Of a stretch of DNA of 34,063 nt, positions 7,891-19,532 are shown piece by piece (positions within the stretch are counted from its first letter, which is position 1; every line of letters starts with the position of its first letter). The stretch is from Glaciihabitans sp. dw_435. Its GTDB lineage: Bacteria; Actinomycetota; Actinomycetes; Actinomycetales; Microbacteriaceae. The notes under the pieces are model-generated. The model was not told the DNA's origin, did not search any database, and worked only from the letters and a program-made list of their open reading frames with translations. The translations under genes were made by a program, and so were the position numbers. The DNA is taken from NCBI RefSeq assembly GCF_018449675.1, contig NZ_JAAVUZ010000020.1, forward strand, positions 1-34,063, given 5' to 3'.

Positions 7891-9036
7891 GTGAAGTTCC
7901 AGGTCAACAGAGACGTCTTCAGCGAAGCGGTCTCCTTTGCCGTCAAGCTGCTTCCTCAGCGAACGACGCTTCCGATTCTCAGCGGTGTCCTGATTGAGGC
8001 CAGCGAGAACGGGCTCACGCTCTCGTCCTTCGACTACGAGGTGTCCGCTCAGACGGAAATCACGGCGGAGATCGAGGAGCCCGGCAAGATTCTGGTCTCC
8101 GGCCGGCTTCTCGCTGACATCGCCAGCCGCTTGCCCAACGCACCCGTGCGTTTCAGCACGGATGAGGGAAAGATCCTCGTCTCGTGTGGGTCGGCCAACT
8201 TCACGCTCCTGAGCATGCCCGTCGAGGAGTACCCGACGTTGCCGCAGGTAGCAGCGAGCTCAGGGGTCCTCCCCGCCGAGGCGTTTGCCAATGCGATTGC
8301 CCAGGTTGCCGTCGCCGCCTCGCGCGACGATGTAACTCCCGTGATTACGGGTGTTCAGCTCGAGGTATCCAAGACGAGCCTGTCGCTCGTCGCCACCGAC
8401 CGCTACCGCGTTGCCGTTCGTGAAATCGAATGGGACGCCGGCGATTCGATCACTGACACGGTGACCGCGTTGGTTCCTGCCCGCACCCTTGCCGAAATCG
8501 GTAAGACGTTCGGCCACAGCGGCTCAATCTCCGTCGCCATCACCAGCACGGACGAGCGGGAACTCATTGCCTTCCAGGCGGATCGTCGCACCGTGACGTC
8601 GTTGCTGATCAAGGGCAACTTCCCTCCGGTGAAGCGTTTGTTCCCCGAAACGGTCGAGAACTACGCGGTGCTCAACACAGCCGAGCTGATCGAAGCGACT
8701 CGCCGGGTTTCCCTTGTCCTCGAGCGAGAAGCAGCGCTGCGTTTCACGTTTACCGAAGATGGGCTCACACTCGAGGCAATCGGGTCGGAGCAGGCACAGG
8801 CATCCGAAGTAATCGACGCATTTCTTACCGGCACAGACACAGTGGTCTCGCTTAAGCCGCAATTCCTCCTCGACGGCCTGGGCGCCGTGCACTCCGAGTT
8901 TGTACGGATTTCGTTCACGAAGACGGATAACCCGAACAAGCCCGGCCCGGTGCTCATCACCAGCCAGTCCTCCAAGGACCAGGCGGGGGCGGACAATTAC
9001 AAGTACCTGCTGCAGCCCAACCTTCTGCTGCGCTAA
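7891..9036 (+). CDS. dnaN: DNA polymerase III beta sliding clamp
   Basis: Forms the ring-shaped dimer that tethers DNA polymerase III and many repair proteins to DNA. The 381-residue protein has three repeated clamp domains. The N-terminal pattern MKFQVNRDVFSEAVSFAVKL and LPILSGVLIEA are typical of domain I; LVATDRYRVAVRE marks domain II. The C-terminus ends with the loop KYLLQPNLLLR rather than the MPMRL-type end, as in actinobacteria. The start is GTG, preceded by AGGGGTG about 8 bases upstream. The gene follows the probable oriC. Confidence 0.97.
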   Translation: MKFQVNRDVFSEAVSFAVKLLPQRTTLPILSGVLIEASENGLTLSSFDYEVSAQTEITAEIEEPGKILVSGRLLADIASRLPNAPVRFSTDEGKILVSCGSANFTLLSMPVEEYPTLPQVAASSGVLPAEAFANAIAQVAVAASRDDVTPVITGVQLEVSKTSLSLVATDRYRVAVREIEWDAGDSITDTVTALVPARTLAEIGKTFGHSGSISVAITSTDERELIAFQADRRTVTSLLIKGNFPPVKRLFPETVENYAVLNTAELIEATRRVSLVLEREAALRFTFTEDGLTLEAIGSEQAQASEVIDAFLTGTDTVVSLKPQFLLDGLGAVHSEFVRISFTKTDNPNKPGPVLITSQSSKDQAGADNYKYLLQPNLLLR

Positions 9037-9065
9037 CCACCACTGACAAGTCAAAAGGAATTTTT

Positions 9066-9950
9066 ATGCACATCGGCCTCGTTGGTCTCGGCAAAATGGG
9101 CAACAACATGCGTGCCCGCCTCCGCAAGAACGGCATCGAAGTAACCGGCTACGACGCGAACCCCAACGTGTCCGATGTTGCGACCCTGGCAGATCTCGCT
9201 GCAGCTCTTCCGAGCCCGCGCATCGTGTGGGTCATGGTGCCGTCTGGCCCCATCACTACCGGTGTTGTGGAAAACCTCGGTGAGGTTCTCGAAGAGGGCG
9301 ACCTCATCATCGAGGGCGGCAACTCCCGCTTCACCGATGACTTCAAGCACGCCGGCATGCTCGTCACGAAGGGCATCAACTACCTAGACGTCGGAGTATC
9401 CGGCGGAATCTGGGGCCTCGAGAACGGTTATGGCCTGATGGTCGGCGGCAGCGCCGAGCACGTCGAGTACGCGATGCCGATCTTCGATGCACTGCGTCCT
9501 GAGGGACCCCGCGCGGAAGGCTTCGTTCACGTCGGCGAAACCGGTTCTGGTCACTACGCCAAGATGGTGCACAACGGCATCGAGTACGCCCTGATGCAGG
9601 CATGGGGCGAGGGCTACGAGCTCCTCGCTGCACGCAGCGACATCATCAAGGACGTCACCGGAACGTTCAAGGCGTGGCAGCGCGGAACGGTTGTTCGTTC
9701 CTGGTTGCTTGAGCTTTTGGTAGTTGCGCTGGAGCAGGACCCCAAGTTCGACGACATCAAGGGCTACGTCGAGGATTCAGGAGAAGGCCGCTGGACGGTC
9801 GAGGAAGCACTCAACCTTGCCGTCCCCGTACCCACCATCAGCGCATCGATCTTCTCGCGCTTTGTGTCGCGCCAGGATGACTCGCCTGCCATGAAGGCCG
9901 TCGCCGCCCTGCGCAACCAGTTCGGTGGGCACTCGGTCCGCAAGGACTGA
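9066..9950 (+). CDS. gnd: 6-phosphogluconate dehydrogenase (decarboxylating), short NAD type
   Basis: Oxidatively decarboxylates 6-phosphogluconate to ribulose 5-phosphate in the pentose phosphate pathway. At 294 residues it belongs to the short GntZ/YqeC-like group, not the 470-residue NADP form. The Rossmann motif GLVGLGKMG is at 4–12. The substrate motifs are GGNSRFTDD, then DVGVSGGIWGLENGYGLMVG, and GSGHYAKMVHNGIEYALMQ with the catalytic Lys and the Asn. AAAGGAA precedes the ATG. Its place between dnaN and recF is a conserved actinobacterial feature. NAD preference is inferred from the subfamily. Confidence 0.93.
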   Translation: MHIGLVGLGKMGNNMRARLRKNGIEVTGYDANPNVSDVATLADLAAALPSPRIVWVMVPSGPITTGVVENLGEVLEEGDLIIEGGNSRFTDDFKHAGMLVTKGINYLDVGVSGGIWGLENGYGLMVGGSAEHVEYAMPIFDALRPEGPRAEGFVHVGETGSGHYAKMVHNGIEYALMQAWGEGYELLAARSDIIKDVTGTFKAWQRGTVVRSWLLELLVVALEQDPKFDDIKGYVEDSGEGRWTVEEALNLAVPVPTISASIFSRFVSRQDDSPAMKAVAALRNQFGGHSVRKD

Positions 9951-9951
9951 T

Positions 9952-11202
9952 GTGAGGGTCACGCATCTCAGCCTCACCGACTTTCGTAATTACGAGTCGG
10001 CCGAGGTTGAGCTTGCGGCCGGGCCCAATCTCTTCGTCGGCAGCAACGGCCAGGGGAAAACCAACCTGGTCGAAGCTCTCGGCTACCTCAGCACCCTCGG
10101 GTCTCACCGCGTATCCACCGATCACGCGATGATTCGTGCTGGCCAAACCGCAGCGATCGTCCGAGCTCGTCTCGAGAACGGCGATCGCTCGGTGTTGGCC
10201 GAGGTGCAGCTCAACCGTGTCGGAGCGAACCGGGCGCAGATAAATCGCTCGGCCATCAAAACCCGCGAACTGCCGCGCTATTTCTCCAGCGTGCTGTTCG
10301 CCCCGGAGGATCTCGCCCTCGTTCGCGGCGAACCCTCGGGCCGGCGCCGGTTTCTCGACGAACTGCTCGTGCTGCGCACACCGCGCATGAGCGGAGTTCT
10401 CACCGATTACGACCGGGTACTGCGGCAGCGCAATACGTTGTTGAAGTCAGCGCGGGCGTCCGGTCTGCGCGGGGCCAACCTCAGCACCCTCGACATCTGG
10501 GACGACCGGCTAGTTGCGCTGGGTTCCGAACTCATCGAGGCCAGGGGCGCGCTGATCGCCGAACTTCTTCCCGAGGTGCGGTCCGCATACGCTGCGATCG
10601 CTGGTGCCGACCATGCGGCGTCACTCGCGAGTTACCTCAGCATCCTTGCGTCGGATTCGGATGACCCGGGGCCGACCGATTCGGATCCCGCAACACTCGC
10701 GCCAGACCACCTGACCGCAGAGACCGCGTCCATCGCATTTCGCGCGGCGTTGGCTCGACTGCGTCGTGCCGAGCTCGAGCGCGGGATTACCCTCGCCGGC
10801 CCACACCGTGACGACCTGGTTCTGACGCTCAACAACCTCCCGGCCCGCGGCTACGCCAGCCACGGCGAATCGTGGTCGTTCGCTCTGTCCCTGAAACTGG
10901 CGTCGGCGGCGGTGTTGCGCAGGGAGACCAATTCCGGTGACCCCGTCCTTATCCTTGATGATGTGTTTGCGGAACTCGATGAATCCCGCCGCGGCAGGCT
11001 CGCCGACGCTGTCGATGGATTCGAGCAGGTGCTGATTACTGCAGCTGTGCGCGGGGATGTCCCGGAGCGTCTGGCCGCACACGTGGTGCGCATCCGCGCC
11101 GGAAAGATCCTCGGCACCGAAGAGGACGCCGCCTCCGATGGTGGAGCGGTCACCGCAGCAACACCGGCAATCAATGAGACAGGGGAGGGGACGAACGAAT
11201 GA
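9952..11202 (+). CDS. recF: DNA replication and repair protein RecF
   Basis: SMC-like ATPase that helps load RecA at gaps with RecO and RecR. The start chosen is GTG at 9952, one base after the gnd stop, giving 416 residues beginning MRVTHLSLTDFRNYESAEVE. An in-frame upstream ATG would lie inside gnd and adds residues absent from the family. Walker A GSNGQGKTN is at about 30–38. The ABC signature and Walker B near the end are seen as SWSFALSLKLASAAVL and LILDDVFAELD. The last 30 residues are an Ala/Thr-rich tail. It overlaps dciA by four bases (ATGA). Confidence 0.95.
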   Translation: MRVTHLSLTDFRNYESAEVELAAGPNLFVGSNGQGKTNLVEALGYLSTLGSHRVSTDHAMIRAGQTAAIVRARLENGDRSVLAEVQLNRVGANRAQINRSAIKTRELPRYFSSVLFAPEDLALVRGEPSGRRRFLDELLVLRTPRMSGVLTDYDRVLRQRNTLLKSARASGLRGANLSTLDIWDDRLVALGSELIEARGALIAELLPEVRSAYAAIAGADHAASLASYLSILASDSDDPGPTDSDPATLAPDHLTAETASIAFRAALARLRRAELERGITLAGPHRDDLVLTLNNLPARGYASHGESWSFALSLKLASAAVLRRETNSGDPVLILDDVFAELDESRRGRLADAVDGFEQVLITAAVRGDVPERLAAHVVRIRAGKILGTEEDAASDGGAVTAATPAINETGEGTNE

Positions 11203-11723
11203 ATGACAATGTCCCCAACCCCGGCGATCTCAACGCGCCGTCCGAACATGTCGCGGTCTATCTTCGGTTTCGGCAGATTTTTGGCGAGGCCGGTTCGCGC
11301 ACGGCGGACGCCCGCAAGCGCAGCGAGAAGAAGAAAGAGGGCGGCGCGAGCGTCCCGTACGGAATCGGCCGCGATCCGCATGGAATCGAGGATGTTCTCG
11401 CCGGACTCACCCAAAAACTGGGATGGAACTCCTCCCTCGCCCGCGCCGACCTCCTGTCGTCCTGGGCGGAGTTGGCAGGCGATGAAACCGCGGAACACTC
11501 GACGCCGGTGGGCATCGAAGACGGCGTGCTGACCGTCCATTGCGACTCGACCGCCTGGGCAACACAGCTGCGGTTGATGCGGGGTTACATCACGACGCAG
11601 ATCGCCCAGCGATACCCCGACGCCGGGATTCAGTCCGTCAAGTTCGACGGACCCAACGCTCCCTCATGGAAACGCGGCCCCAGATCAATTCCAGGCCGGG
11701 GTCCACGGGATACCTACGGCTAG
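11199..11723 (+). CDS. dciA: DciA-like DUF721 protein
   Basis: A 174-residue DUF721 protein. Members of this family (DciA) load or operate the replicative helicase DnaB in bacteria lacking the phage-derived DnaC/DnaI loaders. The N-terminal 60 residues are charged and probably disordered (KRSEKKKEGG). The conserved domain spans about 64–155, with VLAGLTQKLGWNSSLARADL, a conserved W in SSWAELAGDETAEHSTPV, and GVLTVHCDSTAWATQLRLM. The ATG overlaps the recF stop. Location recF–dciA–gyrB is standard for actinobacteria. Helicase loading here is by family inference. Confidence 0.9.
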   Translation: MNDNVPNPGDLNAPSEHVAVYLRFRQIFGEAGSRTADARKRSEKKKEGGASVPYGIGRDPHGIEDVLAGLTQKLGWNSSLARADLLSSWAELAGDETAEHSTPVGIEDGVLTVHCDSTAWATQLRLMRGYITTQIAQRYPDAGIQSVKFDGPNAPSWKRGPRSIPGRGPRDTYG

Positions 11724-13921
<2,198 letters not shown>

Positions 13922-13997
13922 CTAACGCTCACCGGCGGGCGCCACTGCGCCCGCCATCCCCAGCGTCCGTGAACCACATCAGACCGGAATAGAGAAC

Positions 13998-16595
13998 ATG
14001 GCTGACGAAGAAACGCCGGAAGGCGTCACCCCAGCAGAACCGACCTTCGACAAGGCGGTCGTCGACGACCGTCACGACAAGGTCGACCAGGTAGACCTGC
14101 AGCTCGAGATGCAGCGGTCGTACCTCGACTACGCGATGAGCGTTATCGTCGGCCGCGCGTTGCCCGACGTGCGTGACGGTCTCAAGCCCGTGCACCGTCG
14201 CGTGATCTACGCAATGTACGACGGCGGTTACCGTCCCGACAAGGGCTTCAACAAGTGCACCCGTGTCGTCGGTGAGGTCATGGGCCAGTTCCATCCTCAC
14301 GGTGACGCGTCGATCTACGACGCCCTTGTGCGCCTCGTGCAGCCGTGGAGCCTGCGCTACCCGCTCGCCCTCGGCCAGGGAAACTTCGGTTCCGCCGGCA
14401 ACGACGGCGCTGCAGCCCCCCGGTACACCGAGACCAAGATGGCACCGCTCGCCATGGAAATGGTCCGCGACATCGACGAAGAAACCGTCGATTTCCAGGA
14501 CAACTATGACGGCAAGACGCAGGAACCCATCGTCCTGCCCAGCCGCTTCCCGAACCTTCTCGTCAACGGATCCGTCGGTATCGCCGTGGGAATGGCGACG
14601 AACATCCCGCCGCACAACCTCCGCGAGGTCGCCGACGGCGCCCTGTGGGCGTTGCAGAATCCGGATGCCTCGCGCGAAGAGCTCCTCGAAGCGCTCATCC
14701 ACCGCATCAAGGGCCCGGACTTCCCCACGGGCGCGCAGATTCTCGGCGTCAAGGGAATCCAGGACGCCTACCGCACCGGTCGTGGTTCCATCACGATGCG
14801 TGCCGTTGTCAGTGTCGAGGAGCTGCAGGGTCGCACCTGCCTCGTCGTCACCGAGCTTCCGTACCAGGTCAACCCTGACAACCTCGCGCTGAAGATCGCG
14901 GAGCTCGTCAAGGAGGGCAAGGTCGGTGGAATCGCTGACATCCGGGACGAGACATCCGGTCGCACTGGCCAGCGTCTCGTTGTCGTTCTCAAGCGTGACG
15001 CGGTCGCCAAGGTCGTACTCAACAACCTCTACAAGCACACGCAGCTGCAGGACAACTTCGGCGCCAACATGCTGGCGATCGTCGATGGCATCCCGCGCAC
15101 GCTTCCCATCGATGGCTTCATCACGAACTGGATCGAACACCAGATCGACGTCATCGTTCGCCGCACGCAGTTCCGTCTGCGCAAGGCGGAGGAGCGCATG
15201 CACATCCTGCGTGCGTACCTCAAGGCGCTCGACGCGCTCGATGAGGTCATCGCGCTCATCCGTCGCAGCGCCGACAGTGACGCGGCCCGCGAGGGACTGA
15301 TGGAACTCCTGACGATCGATGATCTTCAGGCACGTGCCATCCTCGACATGCAGCTTCGTCGTCTGGCCGCCCTCGAACGACAGAAGATCGTCGACGAGGC
15401 GACCGAGATCGAGACCCGCATCGCGGAGTACAACCACATCCTCGCCACCCCCGCCCGCCAGCGCGAGATCGTCAGCGAAGAACTCACCGACATCGTGACC
15501 AAGTTTGGTGACGACCGTCGCACCGAGATCATGTTCGGCTTCGACGGCGACATGAGCGTGGAAGATCTCATCCCCGAAGAGGAGATGGTGGTCACCATCA
15601 CCCGCGGTGGATACGTCAAGCGCACCCGCAGCGACAACTACCGCAGCCAGCACCGCGGTGGTAAGGGCGTCAAGGGCGCACAGCTGCGAGCGGATGACGT
15701 TGTCGAGCACTTCTTCGTCACCACCACGCACCACTGGCTGCTGTTCTTCACCAACACGGGGCGCGTGTTGCGCGCTAAGACCTACGAGGTACAGGAAGCC
15801 GGGCGTGACGCCAAGGGCCAGCACCTGGCGAACCTCCTGGCGCTGCAGCCGGACGAGCAGGTGGCCCAGGTTCTGGACATCCGCGATTACGCCGCCGCCA
15901 AGTACCTCGTGCTCGCCACGCGTGACGGCCTGATCAAGAAGACGGCTCTCGACGAGTACGACACCAACCGCACGGGTGGCATCATCGCCATCAACCTGCG
16001 CGAGGGCGACGAGCTCGTGTCGGCCATGCTCGTCGACGAGGATCAGGACCTTCTCCTGGTCTCCCGCAAGGGCATGTCGATCCGGTTCACGTCCTCGGAC
16101 GCGGCACTTCGCCCCATGGGAAGATCAACCTCTGGAGTGATCGGTATGCACTTCAGGGATGACGACCAGCTGCTCGACGCGAGCGTAGTCTCCGATAGTG
16201 GATATGTATTCGTCGTGACCGAGGGTGGCTTCGCCAAGCGCACCGCGGCCGACCAGTATCGCGTGCAGGGACGTGGTGGTCTTGGTATCAAGGTCGCCAA
16301 GTTGCAGGAGGCTCGTGGCGATCTCGCCGGCGCGCTGATCGTTGACGACGAGGACGAGGTCCTTGTGGTTCTCGCCAGCGGCAAGGTGGTACGCTCTGCG
16401 GTGGCCGAGGTACCGGCCAAGGGTCGAGACACCATGGGCGTCGTATTTGCCCGGTTCGCCGACGACGACAGAATCATCGCGGTCGCAAAGAACAGTGAAC
16501 GTAACCTAGAGAGTCAGGAAATCGACGCGCAGGGCGAAGAAATCGCTCCTGCCGACGTCGAGGCCCCTGGAAAGGACGAACCGATAGATGAGTAG
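13998..16595 (+). CDS. gyrA: DNA gyrase subunit A
   Basis: Breakage–reunion subunit of gyrase. The 865-residue protein has the catalytic tyrosine at position 143 in [15 protein letters not shown]. The quinolone-binding region reads [10 protein letters not shown] (99–108), with Ala104 at the place of E. coli Ser83 and of M. tuberculosis Ala90. The GyrA box of the C-terminal DNA-wrapping domain is QHRGGKG (near 550). It ends in an acidic tail. GGAAT lies about 12 bases before the ATG, and the gene overlaps the next gene by eight bases. Confidence 0.98.
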   Translation: MADEETPEGVTPAEPTFDKAVVDDRHDKVDQVDLQLEMQRSYLDYAMSVIVGRALPDVRDGLKPVHRRVIYAMYDGGYRPDKGFNKCTRVVGEVMGQFHPHGDASIYDALVRLVQPWSLRYPLALGQGNFGSAGNDGAAAPRYTETKMAPLAMEMVRDIDEETVDFQDNYDGKTQEPIVLPSRFPNLLVNGSVGIAVGMATNIPPHNLREVADGALWALQNPDASREELLEALIHRIKGPDFPTGAQILGVKGIQDAYRTGRGSITMRAVVSVEELQGRTCLVVTELPYQVNPDNLALKIAELVKEGKVGGIADIRDETSGRTGQRLVVVLKRDAVAKVVLNNLYKHTQLQDNFGANMLAIVDGIPRTLPIDGFITNWIEHQIDVIVRRTQFRLRKAEERMHILRAYLKALDALDEVIALIRRSADSDAAREGLMELLTIDDLQARAILDMQLRRLAALERQKIVDEATEIETRIAEYNHILATPARQREIVSEELTDIVTKFGDDRRTEIMFGFDGDMSVEDLIPEEEMVVTITRGGYVKRTRSDNYRSQHRGGKGVKGAQLRADDVVEHFFVTTTHHWLLFFTNTGRVLRAKTYEVQEAGRDAKGQHLANLLALQPDEQVAQVLDIRDYAAAKYLVLATRDGLIKKTALDEYDTNRTGGIIAINLREGDELVSAMLVDEDQDLLLVSRKGMSIRFTSSDAALRPMGRSTSGVIGMHFRDDDQLLDASVVSDSGYVFVVTEGGFAKRTAADQYRVQGRGGLGIKVAKLQEARGDLAGALIVDDEDEVLVVLASGKVVRSAVAEVPAKGRDTMGVVFARFADDDRIIAVAKNSERNLESQEIDAQGEEIAPADVEAPGKDEPIDE

Positions 16596-16995
16596 CGTCG
16601 CCGAAAAGCTGCAGCGTAAGACGCAGCGACCAGCGCCCACCAAGCAAGTGCGGTTGAAGCTTGTGTACGTCGACTTCTGGTCGATGGTCAAGCTGTCATT
16701 CCTCATCGCGGTCTCCGCGGGCATCGTGCTGGTGGTCGCAGCGATCCTGATCTGGATCGTTCTCGACGGCACCGGTGTCTTTGGCAACATAGACGGCCTT
16801 CTGAACTCCGTTCTCGGTGGAGACACGTTCTCCATCGCCTCGACGCTGTCGTTGGCCTCAGTGAGCTTCTTCGCCGTGATCATCGCGCTTCTGAACGTTG
16901 TCGTGGGCACCGCCCTCGGCGCGATCGCCAGCTTGCTGTACAACTTCAGCGTCCGCCTCACCGGTGGATTGCTGGTCGGATTCACCAACCAGTAG
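16588..16995 (+). CDS. DUF3566 membrane protein
   Basis: A 135-residue membrane protein of the DUF3566 family, which sits directly after gyrA in most actinobacteria. The N-terminal 25 residues are basic and cytoplasmic ([20 protein letters not shown]). Two hydrophobic segments lie near 36–58 and 90–115, joined by a loop [13 protein letters not shown]. The conserved ending contains [15 protein letters not shown]. The function is unknown. Coexpression with gyrA is likely because the start codon lies inside gyrA. Confidence 0.88.
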   Translation: MSSVAEKLQRKTQRPAPTKQVRLKLVYVDFWSMVKLSFLIAVSAGIVLVVAAILIWIVLDGTGVFGNIDGLLNSVLGGDTFSIASTLSLASVSFFAVIIALLNVVVGTALGAIASLLYNFSVRLTGGLLVGFTNQ

Positions 16996-17000
16996 CTCGA

Positions 17001-17028
17001 TTACACGATTCGCGGCAGGTGCGATACT
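17001..17028 (+). promoter_or_regulatory. tRNA-Ile promoter candidate
   Basis: TTACAC (17001–17006) and GATACT (17023–17028) are 16 bases apart. The predicted start would be about 10 bases before the tRNA-Ile gene. Read-through from gyrA–DUF3566 is also possible. Confidence 0.45.
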
Positions 17029-17043
17029 CTCGTATCTGCCCGC

Positions 17044-17117
17044 GGGGGTATAGCTCAGGCGGTTAGAGCGCTTCGCTGATAACGAAGAGGTCCGTGGTTC
17101 AAGTCCACGTACCCCCA
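17044..17117 (+). tRNA. tRNA-Ile (GAT anticodon)
   Basis: A 74-base cloverleaf. Acceptor GGGGGTA pairs with TACCCCC (17110–17116), with discriminator A at 17117. The D-stem GCTC/GAGC, anticodon stem CTTCG/CGAAG around loop CTGATAA (anticodon GAT at 17078–17080), and T-arm CGTGG/CCACG with TTCAAGT are all intact. The 3' CCA is not encoded. Confidence 0.97.
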
Positions 17118-17164
17118 CTGCACCACCATCACCACCCTGTGTCACACTGTTTCTCGTGACACAC

Positions 17165-17237
17165 GGGGCCTTAGCTCAATTGGCAGAGCACCGCCTTTGC
17201 AAGGCGGGGGTTAGGAGTTCGATTCTCCTAGGCTCCA
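17165..17237 (+). tRNA. tRNA-Ala (TGC anticodon)
   Basis: A 73-base cloverleaf. Acceptor GGGGCCT pairs with AGGCTCC with one G–T pair, and the discriminator is A. The anticodon stem CCGCC/GGCGG encloses TTTGCAA, with anticodon TGC at 17198–17200. CCA is not encoded. It lies 47 bases after tRNA-Ile, the classic Ile–Ala pair of this locus. Confidence 0.97.
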
Positions 17238-17250
17238 CAGATTCACCATC

Positions 17251-17280
17251 AAGGCCCCGGTTCCGGGGCCTTTGTTGTTT
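17251..17280 (+). terminator. Rho-independent terminator after tRNA-Ala
   Basis: AAGGCCCCGG, a TT loop region and CCGGGGCCTT form a strong GC-rich stem, followed by TGTTGTTT. It ends the long plus-strand origin unit or the tRNA transcript. Confidence 0.85.
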
Positions 17281-17317
17281 CCCCGGAAGTCGCCTGCGGG
17301 CCGTATGTCTGTTAACG

Positions 17318-17351
17318 ACACAACGGCCGGCCCGAAGGCCAGCCGTTGTGT
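17318..17351 (-). terminator. Hairpin between convergent genes
   Basis: ACACAACGGC (17318–17327) and GCCGTTGTGT (17342–17351) form a perfect 10-bp stem, with an inner GGCC–CGAA–GGCC stem. It lies just past the stop of the minus-strand gene at 17371. There is no T-tract, but such GC-rich hairpins commonly end transcription in actinobacteria. Confidence 0.6.
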
Positions 17352-17370
17352 GTAGAGCGTGTGTGGAGCC

Positions 17371-18027
17371 TTAGACCGCGTCATCCACGGGCTTGGGGGC
17401 TTCCTGCTCGGGAACTTCTTCCTCGTCGATCCAGAGGTCGTCATCGGCGCGCAGCGTCTGGTACGCCGCGTATGCGACGGCGCCAACGGCGACAACGATG
17501 ATTCCGATCAGGAAGTAGCGGCCGGCACCCGACTTCTGCTTCTTGACCAGGTGTGCCGACACGGCCGCCTTTGTCGCGGCCTTACCGGCAGCCTTGCTCG
17601 CCTTGGAGGCGGACTTGCTGACCTTTGCGCTCACGTCTTCGAGCTGGTGTCCAACCTTCTTGCTGGACGCCGAGACGTTGCGGACGACATCGCGAACCCG
17701 CGGGTCCTTGGCAACCTCGAGTACGGCAAGCGCCGAACCCAGAGCCGAGGACACCTGAGGCAGGAAGTCATCAAACTTTTCTTTAGCGGATGACGCGGCG
17801 TGACGCGTTGCGTTCACTCCCGTGGTTACTGCGGGCTTGACCCGCTCATCCAGTGTTTCGCGAACGCGAGGGGAGACCTCTTCGCGAGCGAAGTTGGCAG
17901 CCTGACGGCTGGCTTCACGCACGACGACCGAGGCATTCTCCAGAATTTCCTTCTGGTCATCCCAGAGTTCTTCGGCATGCCCCTTCAGTCGATTCAACTC
18001 TCGCTTGCGCTTCCGTGTTAGACCCAT
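17371..18027 (-). CDS. Hypothetical membrane-anchored helical protein
   Basis: A 218-residue protein with no function I recognise. It is preceded by GGAGAG about 7 bases before the ATG at 18027; the frame continues upstream but without family-like sequence. The N-terminus is basic (MGLTRKRKRELNRLKGHAEE). Residues 15–160 look like a long amphipathic alpha-helical, possibly coiled-coil region rich in Ala, Lys, Ser and Val. One membrane segment (RYFLIGIIVVAVGAVAYAAY) lies near 170–189, and the tail is acidic (DEEEVPEQEAPKPVDDAV). This resembles apolipoprotein-like or chromatin-like Lys/Ala repeats tied to a membrane. Similar proteins occur at this locus in related actinobacteria. Confidence 0.75.
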   Translation of the reverse strand: MGLTRKRKRELNRLKGHAEELWDDQKEILENASVVVREASRQAANFAREEVSPRVRETLDERVKPAVTTGVNATRHAASSAKEKFDDFLPQVSSALGSALAVLEVAKDPRVRDVVRNVSASSKKVGHQLEDVSAKVSKSASKASKAAGKAATKAAVSAHLVKKQKSGAGRYFLIGIIVVAVGAVAYAAYQTLRADDDLWIDEEEVPEQEAPKPVDDAV

Positions 18028-18164
18028 TGAGACTCTCCATTGGTGGTATGCAGCGAACAGCATCCATCCTGCCACGCCTACCTTTTAAACAGAAAGTGGG
18101 TCACTGCATACTCGCTGGGGTTGCGCAGAGTAGTCACAGGTGCCTCTATGGCAGAATTGGACTC

Positions 18165-18704
18165 ATGTCTGTTCACACCGCTGTAGCCACCTTCCACACG
18201 AACAAGGGCGACATTGTCGTCAACCTCTTCGGGAACCACGCTCCGAAGACCGTCGCCAACTTCGTCGGCCTCGCACAGGGCACCATCGAGTGGACCCACC
18301 CCGAGACCGGAAAGGTGTCGAAGGACCCGCTGTACGACGGCGTGATCTTCCACCGCATCATCAAGCAGTTCATGCTCCAGGGCGGCGACCCCCTGGGCCA
18401 GGGCTTCGGCGGACCCGGCTACGCGTTCGACGACGAGATCAACCCCGAGCTCAACTTCAACGAGCCCTACGTTCTCGCCATGGCAAACGCCGGCACCCAG
18501 GGTGGCAAGGGCACAAACGGTTCGCAGTTCTTCATCACGACCGTTCCCACCCAGTGGCTTCAGGGCAAGCACACGATCTTCGGCGTTGTCGCCGATGACG
18601 CGTCAAAGGCAGTCGTCGACGCGATCGAGGCAGTGGACACCGATGGCCGTGACAAGCCCCTGGTTCCCGTTGTCATCGAGAGCGTTACTGTCACCGAGGT
18701 ATAA
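18165..18704 (+). CDS. ppiA: Peptidyl-prolyl cis-trans isomerase (cyclophilin)
   Basis: Cytoplasmic cyclophilin that speeds proline isomerisation. The 179-residue protein shows the core motifs FHRIIKQFMLQGGDP (with the catalytic Arg), ANAGTQGGKGTNGSQFFITT and LQGKHTIFGVV. There is no signal peptide. The ATG at 18165 was chosen because MSVHTAVATFHTNKGDI fits the family start; the frame extends upstream without homology. No clear Shine–Dalgarno is seen, and a CAGAAT element 7 bases before the ATG could give a leaderless mRNA (tentative). It abuts the rhomboid gene with no gap. Confidence 0.95.
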   Translation: MSVHTAVATFHTNKGDIVVNLFGNHAPKTVANFVGLAQGTIEWTHPETGKVSKDPLYDGVIFHRIIKQFMLQGGDPLGQGFGGPGYAFDDEINPELNFNEPYVLAMANAGTQGGKGTNGSQFFITTVPTQWLQGKHTIFGVVADDASKAVVDAIEAVDTDGRDKPLVPVVIESVTVTEV

Positions 18705-19517
18705 GTGTCTGACGCCCTTCGGAATGCCGATAACTACTGCTACCGGCATCCCGACCGCCAGAGCTTTGTTCTCTGCCAGCGGTGCGGTCGCACCATCTGT
18801 CCAGAGTGCCAAACTCAGGCGGCGGTGGGCGTCCACTGCCCCGAGTGTGTGAGGGAAGCGCGCCAGTCCGCCCCTCGCACCAAGCCGCGCATCGTCTCGG
18901 CGATGAGCAGCTCGAGCGACAAGCCCGTGGCGACGTATGCCCTGATGGGTGCATCCGTTCTCGGCTTCCTGATCTCCCTGATCAGCGGCACGGCCATTTA
19001 CGCGATCGCCTACCTCCAGGGCAGCGTTGCGGTGTATCCGTGGACGATCTTCACGGCGAATTTCGCGAACACCTCGTTCATCAGCGTGTTGTTCAACCTT
19101 CTGGCCTTGTTCTTTATCGGGCGAACGCTGGAATCGATGCTCGGCCGCGGCCGTTTCCTCGCCCTGTTCTTCCTATCCGGGCTGGGTGCCGTCGTGGCGA
19201 CCGAGTTGCTCGGTGGCGCGGTGGTGGGTGCATCCTCGGCCATCTTCGGTCTTCTCATCGCGATGTTCGTGATTCAGCGGAACATGGGATCAAATAACTA
19301 CGGTCTCCTGATACTGGTTGGCTTGTACCTCGTGTACTCCGTTGTCGTCGACAACGGCGCGTGGGTTGGGTATGTTGGCGCGATCGTCGCGGCCGCCCTG
19401 GCGTCACTGATCTTCGTGAGAACCCGGCGCATCAGCCAGGTACAGCAGCAGCGGCTTCTGCTGGGCGGCCTCGGTGCGGTGCTCATCGTCATCGCTGTCG
19501 CGCACGCTCTCGTCTAG
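18705..19517 (+). CDS. Rhomboid-family protein with zinc-binding N-terminus, probably inactive
   Basis: A 270-residue membrane protein. The N-terminal 50 residues hold a B-box-like Cys/His cluster (C12, H15, C24, C27, C32, C35, H44, C45, C48) likely to bind zinc. The rest is a six-helix rhomboid fold. The serine motif is kept as GASSAIFGL (Ser177). However, the helix-2 HxxxN motif reads SVLFN (His to Ser127), and the helix-6 catalytic histidine motif reads WVGYVGA, with Tyr223 in its place. With no catalytic His it is expected to be a pseudoprotease. The GTG start directly follows the ppiA stop. The next gene is an intact rhomboid. Confidence 0.88.
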   Translation: MSDALRNADNYCYRHPDRQSFVLCQRCGRTICPECQTQAAVGVHCPECVREARQSAPRTKPRIVSAMSSSSDKPVATYALMGASVLGFLISLISGTAIYAIAYLQGSVAVYPWTIFTANFANTSFISVLFNLLALFFIGRTLESMLGRGRFLALFFLSGLGAVVATELLGGAVVGASSAIFGLLIAMFVIQRNMGSNNYGLLILVGLYLVYSVVVDNGAWVGYVGAIVAAALASLIFVRTRRISQVQQQRLLLGGLGAVLIVIAVAHALV

Positions 19518-19532
19518 ACGCCGCCTCCGCTG

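Noticed and set aside
14298-14321. Ala104 in GyrA as an acquired quinolone-resistance change
   Set aside because: M. tuberculosis has Ala at the same position naturally, so it is better read as a lineage trait than a recent mutation.
13929-15824. 631-codon minus-strand frame opposite gyrA
   Set aside because: It mirrors the gyrA coding sequence, which has all family motifs. Long antisense frames are common opposite GC-rich genes, and the translation shows the His/Val/Asp-rich style of such shadows.
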